DNA of 64,000 nt from Phanerodontia chrysosporium (taxonomy: Eukaryota; Basidiomycota; Agaricomycetes; Polyporales; Phanerochaetaceae), in assembly GCA_001910725.1 (NCBI GenBank), contig MJGA01000028.1, forward strand, positions 292,933 through 356,932, given 5' to 3'. Below are positions 18,202 to 29,640 of the stretch, piece after piece (positions within the stretch are counted from its first letter, which is position 1; each line of letters opens with the position of its first letter). The position numbers and the translations under genes were made by a program. A model generated the notes under the pieces. It saw only the letters and a program-made list of their open reading frames with translations, was not told where the DNA came from and searched no databases.

Positions 18202-19870
18202 GAGGGGCAGCGTCAGGCTATCGGACGGTGCGATGGTGCAGCGATATCCCAGGGAGGAGTGCAGGGCGCCTCCCACACGGGAAGTCCGCAAAAATTGCGT
18301 GCGGGTCAACCCGACGAGTCGCGGGCACAGCCGCTTGAGGTCCGGGGCCCGCCGCATATCAGCCAATGGGAGCGGCTCACTGGGGCGGGGGCCCGGGAAG
18401 GGATCCGCCGGGTCGGAGGGACCAGCCGGCCATGCGAGGCCAGGGACGTCCGCCAGGACGCGGTCACGCAGGGGAAGGCAAATCCTGCAGTAGCTGAGAT
18501 CCACGACGAGGGTGGTCAAAAGGAGTCTATTGCGTGTACAACTGACAGGGAGTCGGATGGGCACGAGGTGCGCACGTCCATAGGGGGGGGCCGCCGGCCC
18601 CGGCTGATGCGTCGGCATCTCCCAGGGTCCGGGCAGGCCTAAGCGAGTCCGGCATGGGAGTGCCTGAGCCCTCCCCACCGTAAAATTGCGCCAGGCGCTG
18701 AGTTTTTGGGTATTCTACGGCGAGTCCCGTCTAAAGGGCCCCTTGCGGGCTACCCTGAGTGCAGTGAGTTGGCACATGCTTGGTGTGTGCACAGGCCCTC
18801 GGCAATGCATAGGCATCTCCCCTATAGGTGCACTACCTGAGGCAGGTCGACTCGAAAGTCTCCCCAATTGGTGCGGCTGGGTAGCCAACAGTCAATAGAC
18901 CTTCCAACTAGGTACACCTCAATAGTAAAGTTGGCAAAGCCTCCCTAAAGGGTACAGGAGGGGATCGCACCCTGCTGCCTCGCACAACGAGCACCAACCA
19001 CCACACTGACGTGGTAACAACTCGAGCAGGTAAACTCTGCATTTCGCAGAGACCCACCGGCGACGGATTTTGACCTCTCGAGCCCAGCCAAGAATTCTCT
19101 CCCTGGCTGGCTACGGCCCAGTGGGTGTACACAGGGCGCAACTCCCGGCCCACCTTCCCGTTCTGGCAGCCGGTTCGCTATGCCCGAAGGCGCGGATCCC
19201 CATGCAACTGTCCAGGCTCGCTCGCCTCGCTGGGGCCGCTACCGGGGTGGATCTCACAGCAAAGTGCTGCCCCGGAGTTAGGGTTATCCCAACTAACGTC
19301 CTGCACCTCATTGAGGCACAGGAGGGGGGTGGCCTGTCCTTTCGGTCGGCTTGTTATCACCACATACCCCCTCTTACCGACCCCTATCCTCTCGGACCCT
19401 TTCGGGAGAGACACCGAGGTGCCCCGTTGGGGAGTGCACACCTGCCATAAGCAGGAATGACTTGCATCGGGCGCCAGTACTCCAGCTGCGAACTCCCTTT
19501 ACCAAGGGGAGACCCGAAACCATTTAGACCAGCCGGCATCCACTAGCCAGCAGAGCAGACGACGAAGAGCTGAACTCACCGGTGCCAGCATGCCCAGCGT
19601 TTAAGCTCCTTCGCCAAGGGAGCGCCGGCAAGCCAACTCGACGCCGCGCAGCTCGAGCGCAGCTCCTGGGGGCGTACAATCGAGTGCGGAGACTCCCTGG
19701 GCGACCAGCATGCCCAGTCTGAGCTCCTTCGCCAAGGGAGTACCCAGGGTGTCGTCCTGTGCGAAAATTTCGAGCCCGTTCCCCAACGGATGAACCGTGG
19801 GAAAATCCCCACCAGGTGGTGGTTCGAGATCAAGGAGCGCGTTGTAAGTGAACGACATCAGTAAGGTAAG
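18202..19870 (-). other. Probable LINE 5' UTR, non-coding, with hairpins and repeats
   Basis: There is no convincing coding frame. Two direct repeats of about 36-38 bp (19585-19622 and 19705-19740, sharing CCAGCATGCCCAG and CTCCTTCGCCAAGGGAG) each contain a small hairpin, and a related hairpin lies near 19491-19511. On the minus strand 19010-18951 resembles a pol III internal promoter (A-box-like TGTGGTGGTTGG, B-box-like GGGTGCGATCCC). The boundary with host DNA is not clear. Confidence 0.4.
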
Positions 19871-20122
19871 CTACGAGTGCAAGCTCATCATACTGAGCGC
19901 GCAGCAACGCTCTTTTCTCGCCACCGTCAATTGTATCCATTGTTTGTTCCTACCCTGAAGTCGCTACCCTCAACATCTGCCATACTCGAGCTCCTGGATA
20001 GCTGTCTCTCTTGCCAGTCGCGTGACTCGCTAGCTGACACACGGACTGTCCAGCCCCGGAAGCCTCACATTTAGGAGAGTTCAGGACAGCAGCATTGATA
20101 CACGAGGCCTCGGCGGGGAAAT

Positions 20123-20725
20123 ATGACATCTCTTTTGGCTCGCATTGGATCATGGATTCTGGGTTCTGGTGCGCAAAATCAAGCTTGGGTCTTTGCATGG
20201 TCATGTTCTGACTGGCCACTGGAGACAGACACCCCTTTCAATCCGTCACTGTCCGAGATTATTGAAGTACGGATGCTTTTGTGTCGCTTCGTGCCTGTCG
20301 AACTCGCCGACATCATATTGCACGAAGCAACATACTACCACGTCCGCGTTGCATGCGTGTCTACGCCCTGCGACATCTCCGACCGGCACACCCATCGTGC
20401 AGACACCCCCATCCTCAGCATCAATCTCACCAGCACGGAAGACGCGCGGCTCCTCGAATGCGTGCTTCGCGTCCAGGCGGTGGTGAAGGGGCACGACCAG
20501 GGCTGGAGCGGGTACCCGGAGGATCGAGGCACCGACCGCAACGCGTGGACGTGGTACAGTATCGGCTCGGCGGACCCTGCGACGCACGAGCAGCGCCTTG
20601 CGACGAACCTGCACGCCGTGCCGCGGACGCAGACGCACGGGCCGTTCGTGTGGGACCGCGACTCGGAGCTTGTGGCGCTGTTGAAGAGGGACAGGGTGCT
20701 GGAGGTGTGGGCACACGCTCGGTGA
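20123..20725 (+). CDS. Hypothetical fungal protein, paralogue of 22237-22794
   Basis: A 200-residue ORF. The core (residues about 45-75) reads VRMLLCRFVPVELADIILHEATYY in two parts, an F-box-like helical segment, followed by a beta-rich half containing HDQGWSGY and WTWYSIG, then a Leu-rich end (LLKRDRVLEVWA). The paralogue shares the first segment (LLPLEILESLLRDADYY) and the WTRYSYS/LEVLA positions. I do not recognise a named domain. The N-terminal 40 residues are not shared and may be upstream or intronic sequence. The stop at 20723 follows the conserved end, so the 3' limit is likely correct. Confidence 0.55.
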   Translation: MTSLLARIGSWILGSGAQNQAWVFAWSCSDWPLETDTPFNPSLSEIIEVRMLLCRFVPVELADIILHEATYYHVRVACVSTPCDISDRHTHRADTPILSINLTSTEDARLLECVLRVQAVVKGHDQGWSGYPEDRGTDRNAWTWYSIGSADPATHEQRLATNLHAVPRTQTHGPFVWDRDSELVALLKRDRVLEVWAHAR

Positions 20726-21799
20726 GCCTACAGCATTGCGTGACGTGCTTAGAGGCACTGACACAGGTGGTTCACTCGTAGATACCCCGGATGGGTAAAC
20801 CATGTAGACTACGCAGAACTGTCCGTTACGTTCTTCCCTTCATGAAGATACACCAATAGCGTGCGCACGCGAAGCTTGGACTGTGGGCTCAGACACGGCT
20901 CGCAAGATCGAGAGCACCATCGTAATAATTCCCTTCGCTCCAACGCCCACACGCCGGACGGTCGTCTGTGTCGCCGCGAAGGATATCGGCAGATCCTGCA
21001 GGCGATGACTATCCGTCTCGCGCCAAAGAACTTGAACTGCTGTTCATCGGAGAAAGCCACGCCTGGCCTTGCTGTAAGGTGTCTTTCGGAACACGTTGTT
21101 CAAGTGGCTTTGATGCGCACTGATTGAAAGACTGACCGAATCGTCCTGGTGATGACTACGCTCTCTACTCCTGCGCCCTTGCGTCTTTAGGCGGTGATCT
21201 GCATCAGCCTGTAAGTCGATGCTCCAGCAATATCTTGGAGAGTCACAGTCCTATCACGCCATACTCGAAAGACTAACAGCTGCTCTATGGGTGGGTTCAG
21301 CAGGATGCATGGATAGGCCTAACCATGGAGACGTTACGCCATACCGACTTTGCGGGAACGAAGCAGATATCTATATTTCTACTACCGCTTTGGAAGCCCG
21401 GCATAGAAATGGCTCCTTCACGATCAAGACGCAGTGCCGCGGTATGTGCGCTCTTCCGGGGCTGTCAAGTTGGCTGGCCGAGGATTCAGAAGATCAGCAA
21501 CTAGAGCGGCTCATATGGGAGCACAGGTGCGCTTACCATTACCTCCTGCCATTCTTTCAGACTATTGACTGCGTCTCAAGCTTGAACAACATTCATATCA
21601 GTGAGGAGCTCGAAGCTCGACTTGGGCAACATGTTTCCCTTGGGCAGCAAATGCAGCACGGCGAGCTGTACGTCCAGGAGCTTCAACTTCTTCTGTGCCA
21701 CTCTATTCCGAGGAGGGCATGCCTGAAACCGCCGGCAGCCGTCTCCTGCTGCTCTTCTCCCAGTGCATACCACCAAGGACACGCTCTGTCTGCCATGAT
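20726..21799. other. No recognisable gene
   Basis: Several medium-length ORFs exist (for instance 21219-21899), but composition and codon use do not look coding, and the only recognisable similarity nearby (21800-22200) runs in a different frame. Confidence 0.4.
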
Positions 21800-22200
21800 C
21801 TATCGCGGGAGTCGCCACGGATGTGGAGACACAATGCCTGTCACATGCAACCAAAGCCTGGGAGAAGGAACACGAGCATATCCGGGCCGAGGAAGCTGAA
21901 CGCGTCTGTACCATTACGCCCACCCCTTTGGCTGCCCTACAAACCGACAGAGCCCACAGTCGCACGGGCAGTATCTGACGCCGGTTCGCCGTATTGCCAT
22001 CCCTGAGCCCGCATATACCAATAATGCGCTTCCACGCATGGCTTCGATGACTTCTCCGATGAGCGTTGCTACGGACGGACCCTCACCTCCCGCAATCATC
22101 TGGCGCACCGATGAGCCCGCGAATCATGGACACGTCTCTGGGCACGATCGCCGAAGAAGACGAAGAGACGTTCGATCAGCAGGACCCTGCTCACTCCAGC
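21800..22200 (+). pseudogene. Relic of the single-span membrane protein family (see 38056-39438)
   Basis: Bases at about 21808-21900 translate to VETQCLSHATKAWEKEHEH and then AEEAER, matching the segment IEAQCLSPASKAWAEGHER ... VEEAER of the gene at 38056. The shared string CCACGCATGGCTTCG recurs at about 22031, and ACGATCGCCGAAGAAGACG at about 22142, matching 38718. These lie in different frames with stops between them and no start, so this is a decayed copy. The N-terminal membrane segment is not visible. Confidence 0.65.
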
Positions 22201-22236
22201 GAGCCTGTGCTGAGCATACGACCCTCATAAGTAGTG

Positions 22237-22794
22237 ATGCGCTCGAAGAACGGCATCGGCCTAGGAGACGTGCGCGCAGTCCGTACCATCTTCCAGCGGC
22301 TCTTGCCCTTAGAGATCCTCGAATCCCTCCTGCGCGACGCGGACTACTACTCTGCGGTGGGGTGCATCTCGACGACCCGCAACGGAGTCTCACGCGAAGA
22401 CCAAGAGTGCCTCCTCTCCGTGGTCCTAACCGCCGCCCAGCGCCGCTTTCTTTCGCAGATCGTCATCCGCATCTCCAGCACATACTATACGAGCGAGTAC
22501 CGCGTTCAGTTCGATGCGCGTGGCGCGGGCCCATACGCCGAGCCCTGGACGCGGTACTCGTACAGCACCGACAGCACGTCTGGCGAACTCCGGCTGTGCA
22601 GACACAACGACCACGACTCGTACATCAGGCGCTGGCGTAAACTCGAGAAATCGCGGCTGCCCGATGTGGTATGGAACAACAATACCGAACAGCTGCGGTG
22701 CATGCGCCGAGAGGGATTTCTTGAGGTCTTGGCATGTGGCGGGTACGGTCTGTCATCTTCGTGCGTGGACGGACCCAGACTCACGTCATTCTAG
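22237..22794 (+). CDS. Hypothetical fungal protein, paralogue of 20123-20725
   Basis: An ORF of about 185 residues from ATG 22237. It begins near the conserved core (FQRLLPLEILESLLRDADYY, residues 22-41), continues with a Cys-Ile-Ser-Thr-Thr turn also seen in the paralogue (ACVSTP there), and carries the WTRYSYST and FLEVLA segments. The last 20 residues (after FLEVLACGG) differ and may be read-through of a donor site (GTACGG). Function unknown. The pair flanks a relic of an unrelated family. Confidence 0.55.
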   Translation: MRSKNGIGLGDVRAVRTIFQRLLPLEILESLLRDADYYSAVGCISTTRNGVSREDQECLLSVVLTAAQRRFLSQIVIRISSTYYTSEYRVQFDARGAGPYAEPWTRYSYSTDSTSGELRLCRHNDHDSYIRRWRKLEKSRLPDVVWNNNTEQLRCMRREGFLEVLACGGYGLSSSCVDGPRLTSF

Positions 22795-22797
22795 ACG

Positions 22798-23383
22798 ATA
22801 CACCGAAAGGGGGCTTCTCACCGATAGCGTGACCGTCGAACTCTCATTTTATCTATTCAGCATTGATTATGCGGACTTCGTTCTATTGAATGGGTTTTAG
22901 ATTAGGCCTGTATTCCTGCAGTCGAAAAGTCTACGAAAATCGTCCAATATCGACAACAGTCTGTCCCGGTGTCATAGGAAGCTCATATTACACGTCGAAG
23001 CAGGCTGCAAGCTCGACTCGCCGTCTCAGAGTGGCACCGCGCTACAATCCTCCTAGACGATGAAGCGCATCGAGTGCTGCTAGGTTGGAAGAACCACCTA
23101 ACGGGGTGAGACGACGGTTGGCGAGACTAGTGTGCGCACTTCGAGGGGTCGCGAGACAGTGCGAGGGCGGCACTTGCGCCTCGCGCGAGTTTCGTCGAGT
23201 CGGACGCAGCCGAGCACGCAGGAACTGGGGACTCTACCGTGCGGTTCTTGGTGACGCGAGGGTCTTGTCACCAAACTTCCGAAGCCGAAGTGCACGTCTC
23301 GGGGCGAGCGCGGCAGAGTTTGCTCACCAAAACATGTATTCAACGGACAGGTAGAAGGTTAGGAAATACTGGTACATGAGTCT
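22798..23383. other. Intergenic, nothing recognised
   Basis: No coding frame of convincing composition, no obvious repeats. Confidence 0.4.
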
Positions 23384-26300
23384 CTAAGGCTTGCGGGGGG
23401 TTGTGAGTTCCTCTCCCGCAACCCAGTCGAAGCAGGATGAATCTCGGTCCCACACCGGCTTCATCCTCCGGACCATATCAATACTTTGGCTGTCTTGACG
23501 TGGATGCTCGGAGAAAATATCCTGCCTCGCGAGCAGTGAGGTGTAGTGTGCGCTGTCCTTGTCCGAGATGACACTGTATACCTCGGGCGTGCAGCCGGTC
23601 GCCGTGATCTTGTAGAGGGGATGGGCGGGAGTATTTGTGGTGCGGCTGCGCTCCTTGCCGCGGCTTGCAACGACCCCGTATTGCTCATGCTTGTCAAGAC
23701 CCAGCTCCATGACGATGACGATGTATGGAAGCTTTGTTCCGCTAGAGAACATTGCTGCGTCAGCTTCGACAGTGACAGGCTTTTTCTCCAGTCGGTCCTT
23801 GATCTGAATGAGGATGAATGAGACCAACGAATCGTGCAGCGCCTCGTCCTTCATCAGAATGGGGATGACGAGGTCGTAGTGTCGCTGCTGGCTGTAGCTC
23901 TGGAAAGCCATGCCTCGCGCGAGGCCAGCCACACCGACGTGCGCGTCGTAAATGTCCGACCTGGCGAGGCGCACGAAATGAGTGTAACGCACGAAGGCGC
24001 CCTTGAAGGCCTCCTGGAGTGACGGTGTGGTGCTGCGCAGCACCGAGTCTTCAGGAGTCGCATTCAGAATGGTAGAGTGGTGGCGGTCCGCGAACAGAGC
24101 CTTGAGCAAGTCGATGACGGAGACCTTCGCGCTCCAGTTCACGTTCGATGCATCAAGGGCAAGTTGTTCCCTCTTGAGAGCGTGGGCGCGGTCATGGGCA
24201 CGGATCATGAGCAGCCGACCAACGAGTTCCCCGCGGGCGCCCTTGTCTACCATGCCCTGCTGGAGGGCATTCGAGAGGATAGCGGGAGTGTCCACTAGGC
24301 CGGTGAAATTGTTCATGAGCATGGCGGCGGCATGAGCGAGAACGAGCTCCGAGGGTGCGCCAGAGCGTACATATTCGCGATGCAGGGGCACAGTATAGGC
24401 GATGTGCATATGCCTCGCGATCATCATTTGCAAGAGATCACGGGTGGACTGACGCGCGAGGTCGAAATCGAGCACAACGCGCATTGAAATGGCGGATAGC
24501 TTCATTGCCTCTAGTTGCTCCGGGGTCTTGTTTTCCTTCAGCTGCGCTGCCAGTGCTTCAGGTGTTCGGCGAGTGAGTTTGACGAAGGCGAACTTCAAGA
24601 TCTCCGCGCGCACTGCACTGCCATCTGCGGCGCCTTCCCAGCGGGTATGCCATCTGCAGATGGATCAGTAAGGGTTAAATTTGCATGAGGAAGAGGGGAG
24701 TGCGTACAGGACTCTCCCCAGTTTGACCATGAAGGCTGCCTGAGCCACGTCGTCCAAGGTGACCGTTCCTGGCACGAACACGGGTTTCCCGTCCAGAAGA
24801 ACGTCGAAGGGCAGCTCGGTCCATGGCGCTTGATGGAAGGCGTCCTTGCCCATACCCCGAGTCGACAAATGGTGAATCTGCGAAGGCGCATGCTTGTCGA
24901 GCCGTGAGTGCGTCGAAAGGGTAAGAACGAAGAATGGATTCCAGTATCCGAAATCCTGCAAAGCAGAGAGAAACACGTCGTACGCTGTGATCGTCGCTGG
25001 CGACACGCCTGGACGATCGACTGGAACGTCAGACAGACCATCCACTTCGTCGATGGCAAAAAGGAGTAGGATGGGAGGACTTTGCACCCCTCGGCGGATA
25101 CGGCTCTTGATCGCATCTAGCAGCGGCTTGAGGCCTTCTTTCCAGCAGAAATCTTTACTGTTGGTGACGTTGAGTCCACGGAGGCTCTCGTAGATCATCG
25201 AAGCACCCTGGCATTACAAGATGAGTCAGCGAGGTGCGCTGCTAACCTGAGCTCGGTGGAGATATACCAGAACGGCATCATGGTACATTTCCGCCTTCCG
25301 TGTCACTGCTCGGTCAGACTGGACGCCGTCTACCACTCCCAATAGGTATGCCCTCCAGTCGCTGGCCAGATGCTCGTAGTTCTCGTATGTCCTCCTGGGA
25401 TGCATTGCTTCGATTCTTGATTTCGCAGTCTGCATCAAGCTGCACAAAAATGCCAGATGATACCGCTTCATGATGTCTTCCTTGGAACGCGTGCCGTCGT
25501 GCCCGGCATTGGCGAGATAGTTAGCGACCTCGGTGTCGGGCTCGGGATAAACTATGGAGGGAAATGAGTCCCTGTCGGGATTACGCCTGAGTAGAGTAGT
25601 AGAAAGCTAGCGCACCGAAACCGGTCGTCGAATCCGCTGGGCGATGGACATTCAGCGGGAGAGTGACAATCATGCCGGAGACCTCGTAGGCGAGCCTAGA
25701 TTTCCCAGTGCCAGAACTCTGGATGATGGGTAGTACGTTGGAGTAATATCCGCCTGGACCGTCCTTCATCTTTTGCATCTGCCGGTGAAGGTGTTGGGGG
25801 TAGCTTCCTTCGTAGGAATGATTCCATGCTGCGACCGTTGCTGATGGGTAGGAGGAATGTATCAGTGTGTTGTCCTATGTGCCATCGGATGGATTCATAC
25901 CTTGTACTACAACCGGAAATGGAGCAACATGGGACAAAGTAGAATCATGAGTCACAGATCAAGGTCGAGTAGACGGCAAGGATACACACATTCATCCGGG
26001 CTCGGCTGTACTCGGGCGACCTTAGGGGCCCTGCCGCACAGTCCTAGAACGAACGAAGGTAAGCCAGGATAATGACGACCCGTATTCAGGGGGTGACACT
26101 GACGAAAGCGACGAAGCTCCTTGAAGGAGGCGTTCTCTCCTTGGTTGTACACGTGGCGACATAAGGCAATGAGAGCTTGAGCGACCGCCGGTGCGTCCGC
26201 CAATTCGTCCCAGAACGCGTTCTGCTCCTTTTTGCCAGGTGGAGAGAAATAGTCCTTCAGAATAGGCTGCTCAAGAACGGCGTTCAGAAGACTTATACAT

Positions 26301-26545
26301 CCAACCACGGTGCGGGGTGGCCCCAATATGGCTTGGTCATCCTCCGGGTTAAAGATACAGGCGCGGAGCTGCTCGTCAGCGGTTACGTGTAACTTGTTGG
26401 AAATGGTATCTTCCTTGTCTGTGAACCTAGTAAGCAACAGGAACTTGGCCTCAGCATTGACGCGATCGAGCTCTGCGAGCAGCGACTGCAAGGTGGCGTC
26501 CACTGGGGGAGGCTGAGCGGCCCCGGATGGGGACGTTGCGGGCAT
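23384..26545 (-). CDS. Crinkler-like P-loop NTPase with nuclease-like C-terminal domain, copy A
   Basis: A multi-exon gene. ATG at 26545; exon 1 to 26104, exon 2 26043-25990, exon 3 25840-25616, further exons around 25550-25226 and 25200-24700, and a long last exon from about 24660 to the TAG at 23384. The N-terminal helical domain is followed by a Walker A in exon 3 (QSSGTGKSRL), a YPEPD segment, and Walker B LLLFAIDEVD near 25060. The 400-residue C-terminal domain contains YDLVIPILM followed about 15 residues later by ILIQIKDR, a D...QxK pattern typical of restriction-endonuclease folds. This architecture resembles Crinkler-type effectors of fungi, where an NTPase regulates a nuclease; that role is inferred. 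Of the three copies in the window this one keeps all key residues. Confidence 0.75.
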
Positions 26546-27226
26546 ACTAGCGACGATGAAGCGGGAGCAGAAGTGTAGCAACGGTGTGTCAGAGCGCAAG
26601 TGGAAGGGCGTACTGGTCTGTACGATGTGCTGCTGTCTGAGTGCCTTTATATTCGTGCATGACGGCGCGAGACCAACAGCACCTCTTTCCAAACTGGGCT
26701 TTCGGATTCATCGACAATCCCAAGCGCCCAACTCCCGCCACACGCGCTCGTCGAGCTGTCTAAAGTCGCACATCAGTCCCTTGTTTTTCTCCCCGGTGGC
26801 TCGAAAATAATTCAAACTGCATCGAACAATAACGACTCGTCAGAAATCTTTCCTGAGATCGCAATCCTCATTCCCAGCGGGCGCAACCTCCCGTGCAAAT
26901 GGAGCCCCAGGCTTGTACTCTGTACAATGGATCTCAACCTCCGACCTTCACACATCCGTACTGTATGTAAGCGGTCCCACCGCCGTGTCCGTGCATCAGG
27001 ACTGGGCAACGTCAATCAGAAACTACGGGTCGTTGTGGCCACGAAGCTATTGTTCACATGTAAGGCCATCGCAAGATGGTCCCATCGAGTCTGATTGCAA
27101 CCGCCTCCTGGGCGATGGTCACGAGAATGAGAAGAATGACTTTGCTGATCCTGAGAGCCTCGCATTCACTTGAACAAGGGAGTAGTGTACAACGGGAATC
27201 CGGAATCGAGAACAATTGCGCCACAG
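26546..27226. other. Intergenic, nothing recognised
   Basis: Holds the upstream region of copy A and the 3' flank of copy C. No coding frame or repeat stands out. Confidence 0.4.
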
Positions 27227-29640
27227 TCAGACGGCGAACACGCCCTCCACACGCGGGCCTTCCTCCTTGGGCGAGTGCAGTGCAGGGTCTGCCACCCAGT
27301 CGTAGCAGGCTGGGCCTCGCTCCCACTCGGGCTTCAAGCGCTGCACCGCGGCGAGGCTTGCTGGGTCTTGGCGAGCATGGTTGGAAAGCAGGGTGTCCGG
27401 GGTGGCAAGGGTCGTGTAATCCGCGGCGTTCGGTGGGTTGATGACGCTGTAAACCGCAGCCGAGCATCCGAGCGCAGCGAGCTGGTAGCACGGATACGTA
27501 GCAGGCGCATCGCTACCTCCACAGTCGCGGGACACGGGCTTGGGCGGAGCACCAGCTTCGAGTTGCATGACGATATGTATCACGGGGTGGGCGTGTGGCA
27601 ATCCGCGGAAGACATCGGCAAGGTCCTCCGCATCCGGGGGACACGCCGCGCCGTGGCGGCCCTTGAGTTGTATGAAGATGTACGACATAAGGTCGACCGC
27701 CAGCGGGGCATCGCGCATGACGACCGGCAGCGCGATCTGTACCGAGTCGTGCTTGCCGAGGATGCGGATCGCATGCCCGCGCACGACGGCCTTGAACGCA
27801 GCGCAGGCATCGAGCGGCTCTCCGTCGTACAGCACATCGTAGTGCGAGAAGCGGACGAACGCGCCGGCGAACGCATGTGCGAGAGGCACGCCGCCGCCCG
27901 CCGGCACGCAGCCCAGCACCGTGGCGTGCCAGGCCTCGGCGAAAAGCGAGCGCAGAAAGTCGCACACGGGCACCGCGATGCTGTAGCTGATGCGCTGCCA
28001 CGAGCTCCCGCAAGCGGCGACGGCCCTGTCGAACGCAGAGTTCAGGAGCATCCGCGCGGCAAGTCCGCCGTACCGTTCCTTCTTGACGATCTCAGACTTG
28101 ACGAGGCGAGTGAGCGTGTCGAGCCAGTCGACGCGCTTGGTTTCGGCCATCACCCAGGCGGCGGCCTCTGCCATGAGAGGCTCAGACGGGGTCGCCGTCT
28201 CGACGTAGTCGTTGTGCGCCGGCATCTTGCAGATGATGCGCATGTGCTTCGCCACCATCTCCTCCGTGAGTTCGCGTGCTGTAGGGTTCGAGAGGTCGAA
28301 CTCGGGGCTCAGCCGCATGCAGAGTGGTGCTACGAATCTTGCGTGGGAATAGGGCATGTTGTCCCCTCGAATGAAGGCAGTCGGCGGGCTGCAGAGGATG
28401 AGTTTCACCGCTGCAAAGTCCCTCGTCACACGCGTGACGAAACCAAGGTGTGCCTTCACAGCCGCTTGGTGCCGTGTCGAGAACCTAGAGTTTACACGAT
28501 CAGACCGAGTGTAGAGCGCTTTTCAAGGGGTAGAAACCTACAGTGGCCGCCCAAGCCTAACCATGAATTGGGGGTCGGCGACATCGGCGAGCGTCAACGT
28601 TGTAAAACGATGGTCGTCCTCGAGGGGTATATCCCATATATATGGTGAATATGGCGGTAGGTGCTGCAAAGGAAACCGTCGAGGTACGACGGCGGGATTG
28701 GTGGTCATGGTCAACATGAAGATGGGTTCGGAAGGGCCGAGTGTGGTAAAGGCATCTAGCAGGCACTCGTATAGTGACTTTGGAGGCTGGTCGCTCAGAT
28801 ACTGGCTGCTGGGGCTCTCAGTGGCGATCGTGGCGATGTCGTACACTTCGTCAACGTAGACGAGAACGGCGACGTCCGGATGCTTCATCTCGTTGGACAG
28901 GCGTGACTTGATTGCGGCGACGAGGTGCTGCGGACCCTCTGCGGTCGCAGTCTTGGACAGTCGCTGATGAACATAGTAGAACCTCGTGCTGTGCTCGAAA
29001 TATCCTCCGAGCCTCGGATTCTCCTCGACGACCTGAGCTTCGAGGGATGAAATCGTCTCTTGCGCCATCTGAGCCACAAATCAGCATGCAGCAGTTAGCC
29101 CATCTGCGCAAGAACCAACCCTGGTAGCCCTGGCATATAACTCGCCCCGCATCGCACCATCGCTAGCGTCGAGGTGCTGCCTCCACGCCGCCGCCAGTGC
29201 CTCTTCATCAGAGTACATCGTTCCCGGTGACATCGCGCGGATGAGCTCTGCAGCGGCACAAAAAAGAGAGACCAGGAGGGCAACGACTTTTGACGCAGCT
29301 TCTGAGGTGCTCCTGTGCCCAGCGATGAAATTGCGAGCGGAGTGGTCGGGCGCCGGGTACGCTGCAGAGTCGTCAGACTTCTGTGGCGCAACACGTCGTC
29401 AGTCAAGGCGCACCTGTCTTGTCTTCTGGAGAGCGGACGTTCATCGGTATGGTCACGATGAACTTGGCGACCTCGTGTGCAAGCCTTGACTTGCCCGTGC
29501 CCGAGCTCTGGATGATGGGAAGAATGTTCTTGTACGGTGCCCCGTTGGCTTGGGCCTTCATTCGCACAATCGCGTCCGCAAGCTCTCTGTCATACGTGCC
29601 GAAGTAGGGGGCATTCCACGAGATCTTCGTCGCTGAGAGT
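27227..29640 (-). CDS. Crinkler-like NTPase/nuclease-like protein, copy C, N-terminus missing
   Basis: The P-loop exon starts near 29636 after an acceptor (CTCAG), with ATKISWN... and Walker A QSSGTGKSRL (about 29530-29500). A YPAPD segment, a helical region (about 29370-29125), Walker B (LVYVDEVYD, about 28870), and a long last exon 28490-27227 follow. Each part aligns with copies A and B. The two N-terminal exons found in A and B (starting ATLQSLLAELDR and VTLEYLLAGLDR) are not found upstream, so the copy is either 5'-truncated or has a diverged N-terminus. In the nuclease-like domain the YDLVIP position reads VQIALP while IQLKGR is kept, so the putative metal-binding Asp is absent. Confidence 0.65.

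Larger units (their letters stand above)
3535..18700 (-). mobile_element. Tad1-like non-LTR retrotransposon (LINE), interrupted by a chromovirus
   Basis: The element reads right to left: a long 5' region, ORF1 with CCHC knuckles (18201-17806 continuing at 10145-8424), a small ORF (8423-8220), and ORF2 with endonuclease, reverse transcriptase and RNase H (8157-3535). This order matches Tad1-clade LINEs of fungi. The 3' UTR is very short, a few tens of bases after the ORF2 stop. The 5' limit is uncertain; GC-rich, hairpin-rich non-coding sequence continues to about 19870 and probably belongs to the 5' UTR. The chromovirus at 10151-17805 sits inside ORF1. Apart from that insertion I see no break in ORF1 or ORF2. 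No target-site duplication was recognised for the LINE. Confidence 0.85.

Noticed and set aside
21219..21899. 226-codon ORF as a gene
   Set aside because: The only recognisable similarity in this stretch (to the membrane-protein family) is in another frame; composition looks non-coding.
27170..28648. 492-codon plus-strand ORF
   Set aside because: Antisense to the last exon of Crinkler-like copy C, which aligns with copies A and B; Arg/His-rich composition is typical of a shadow frame.
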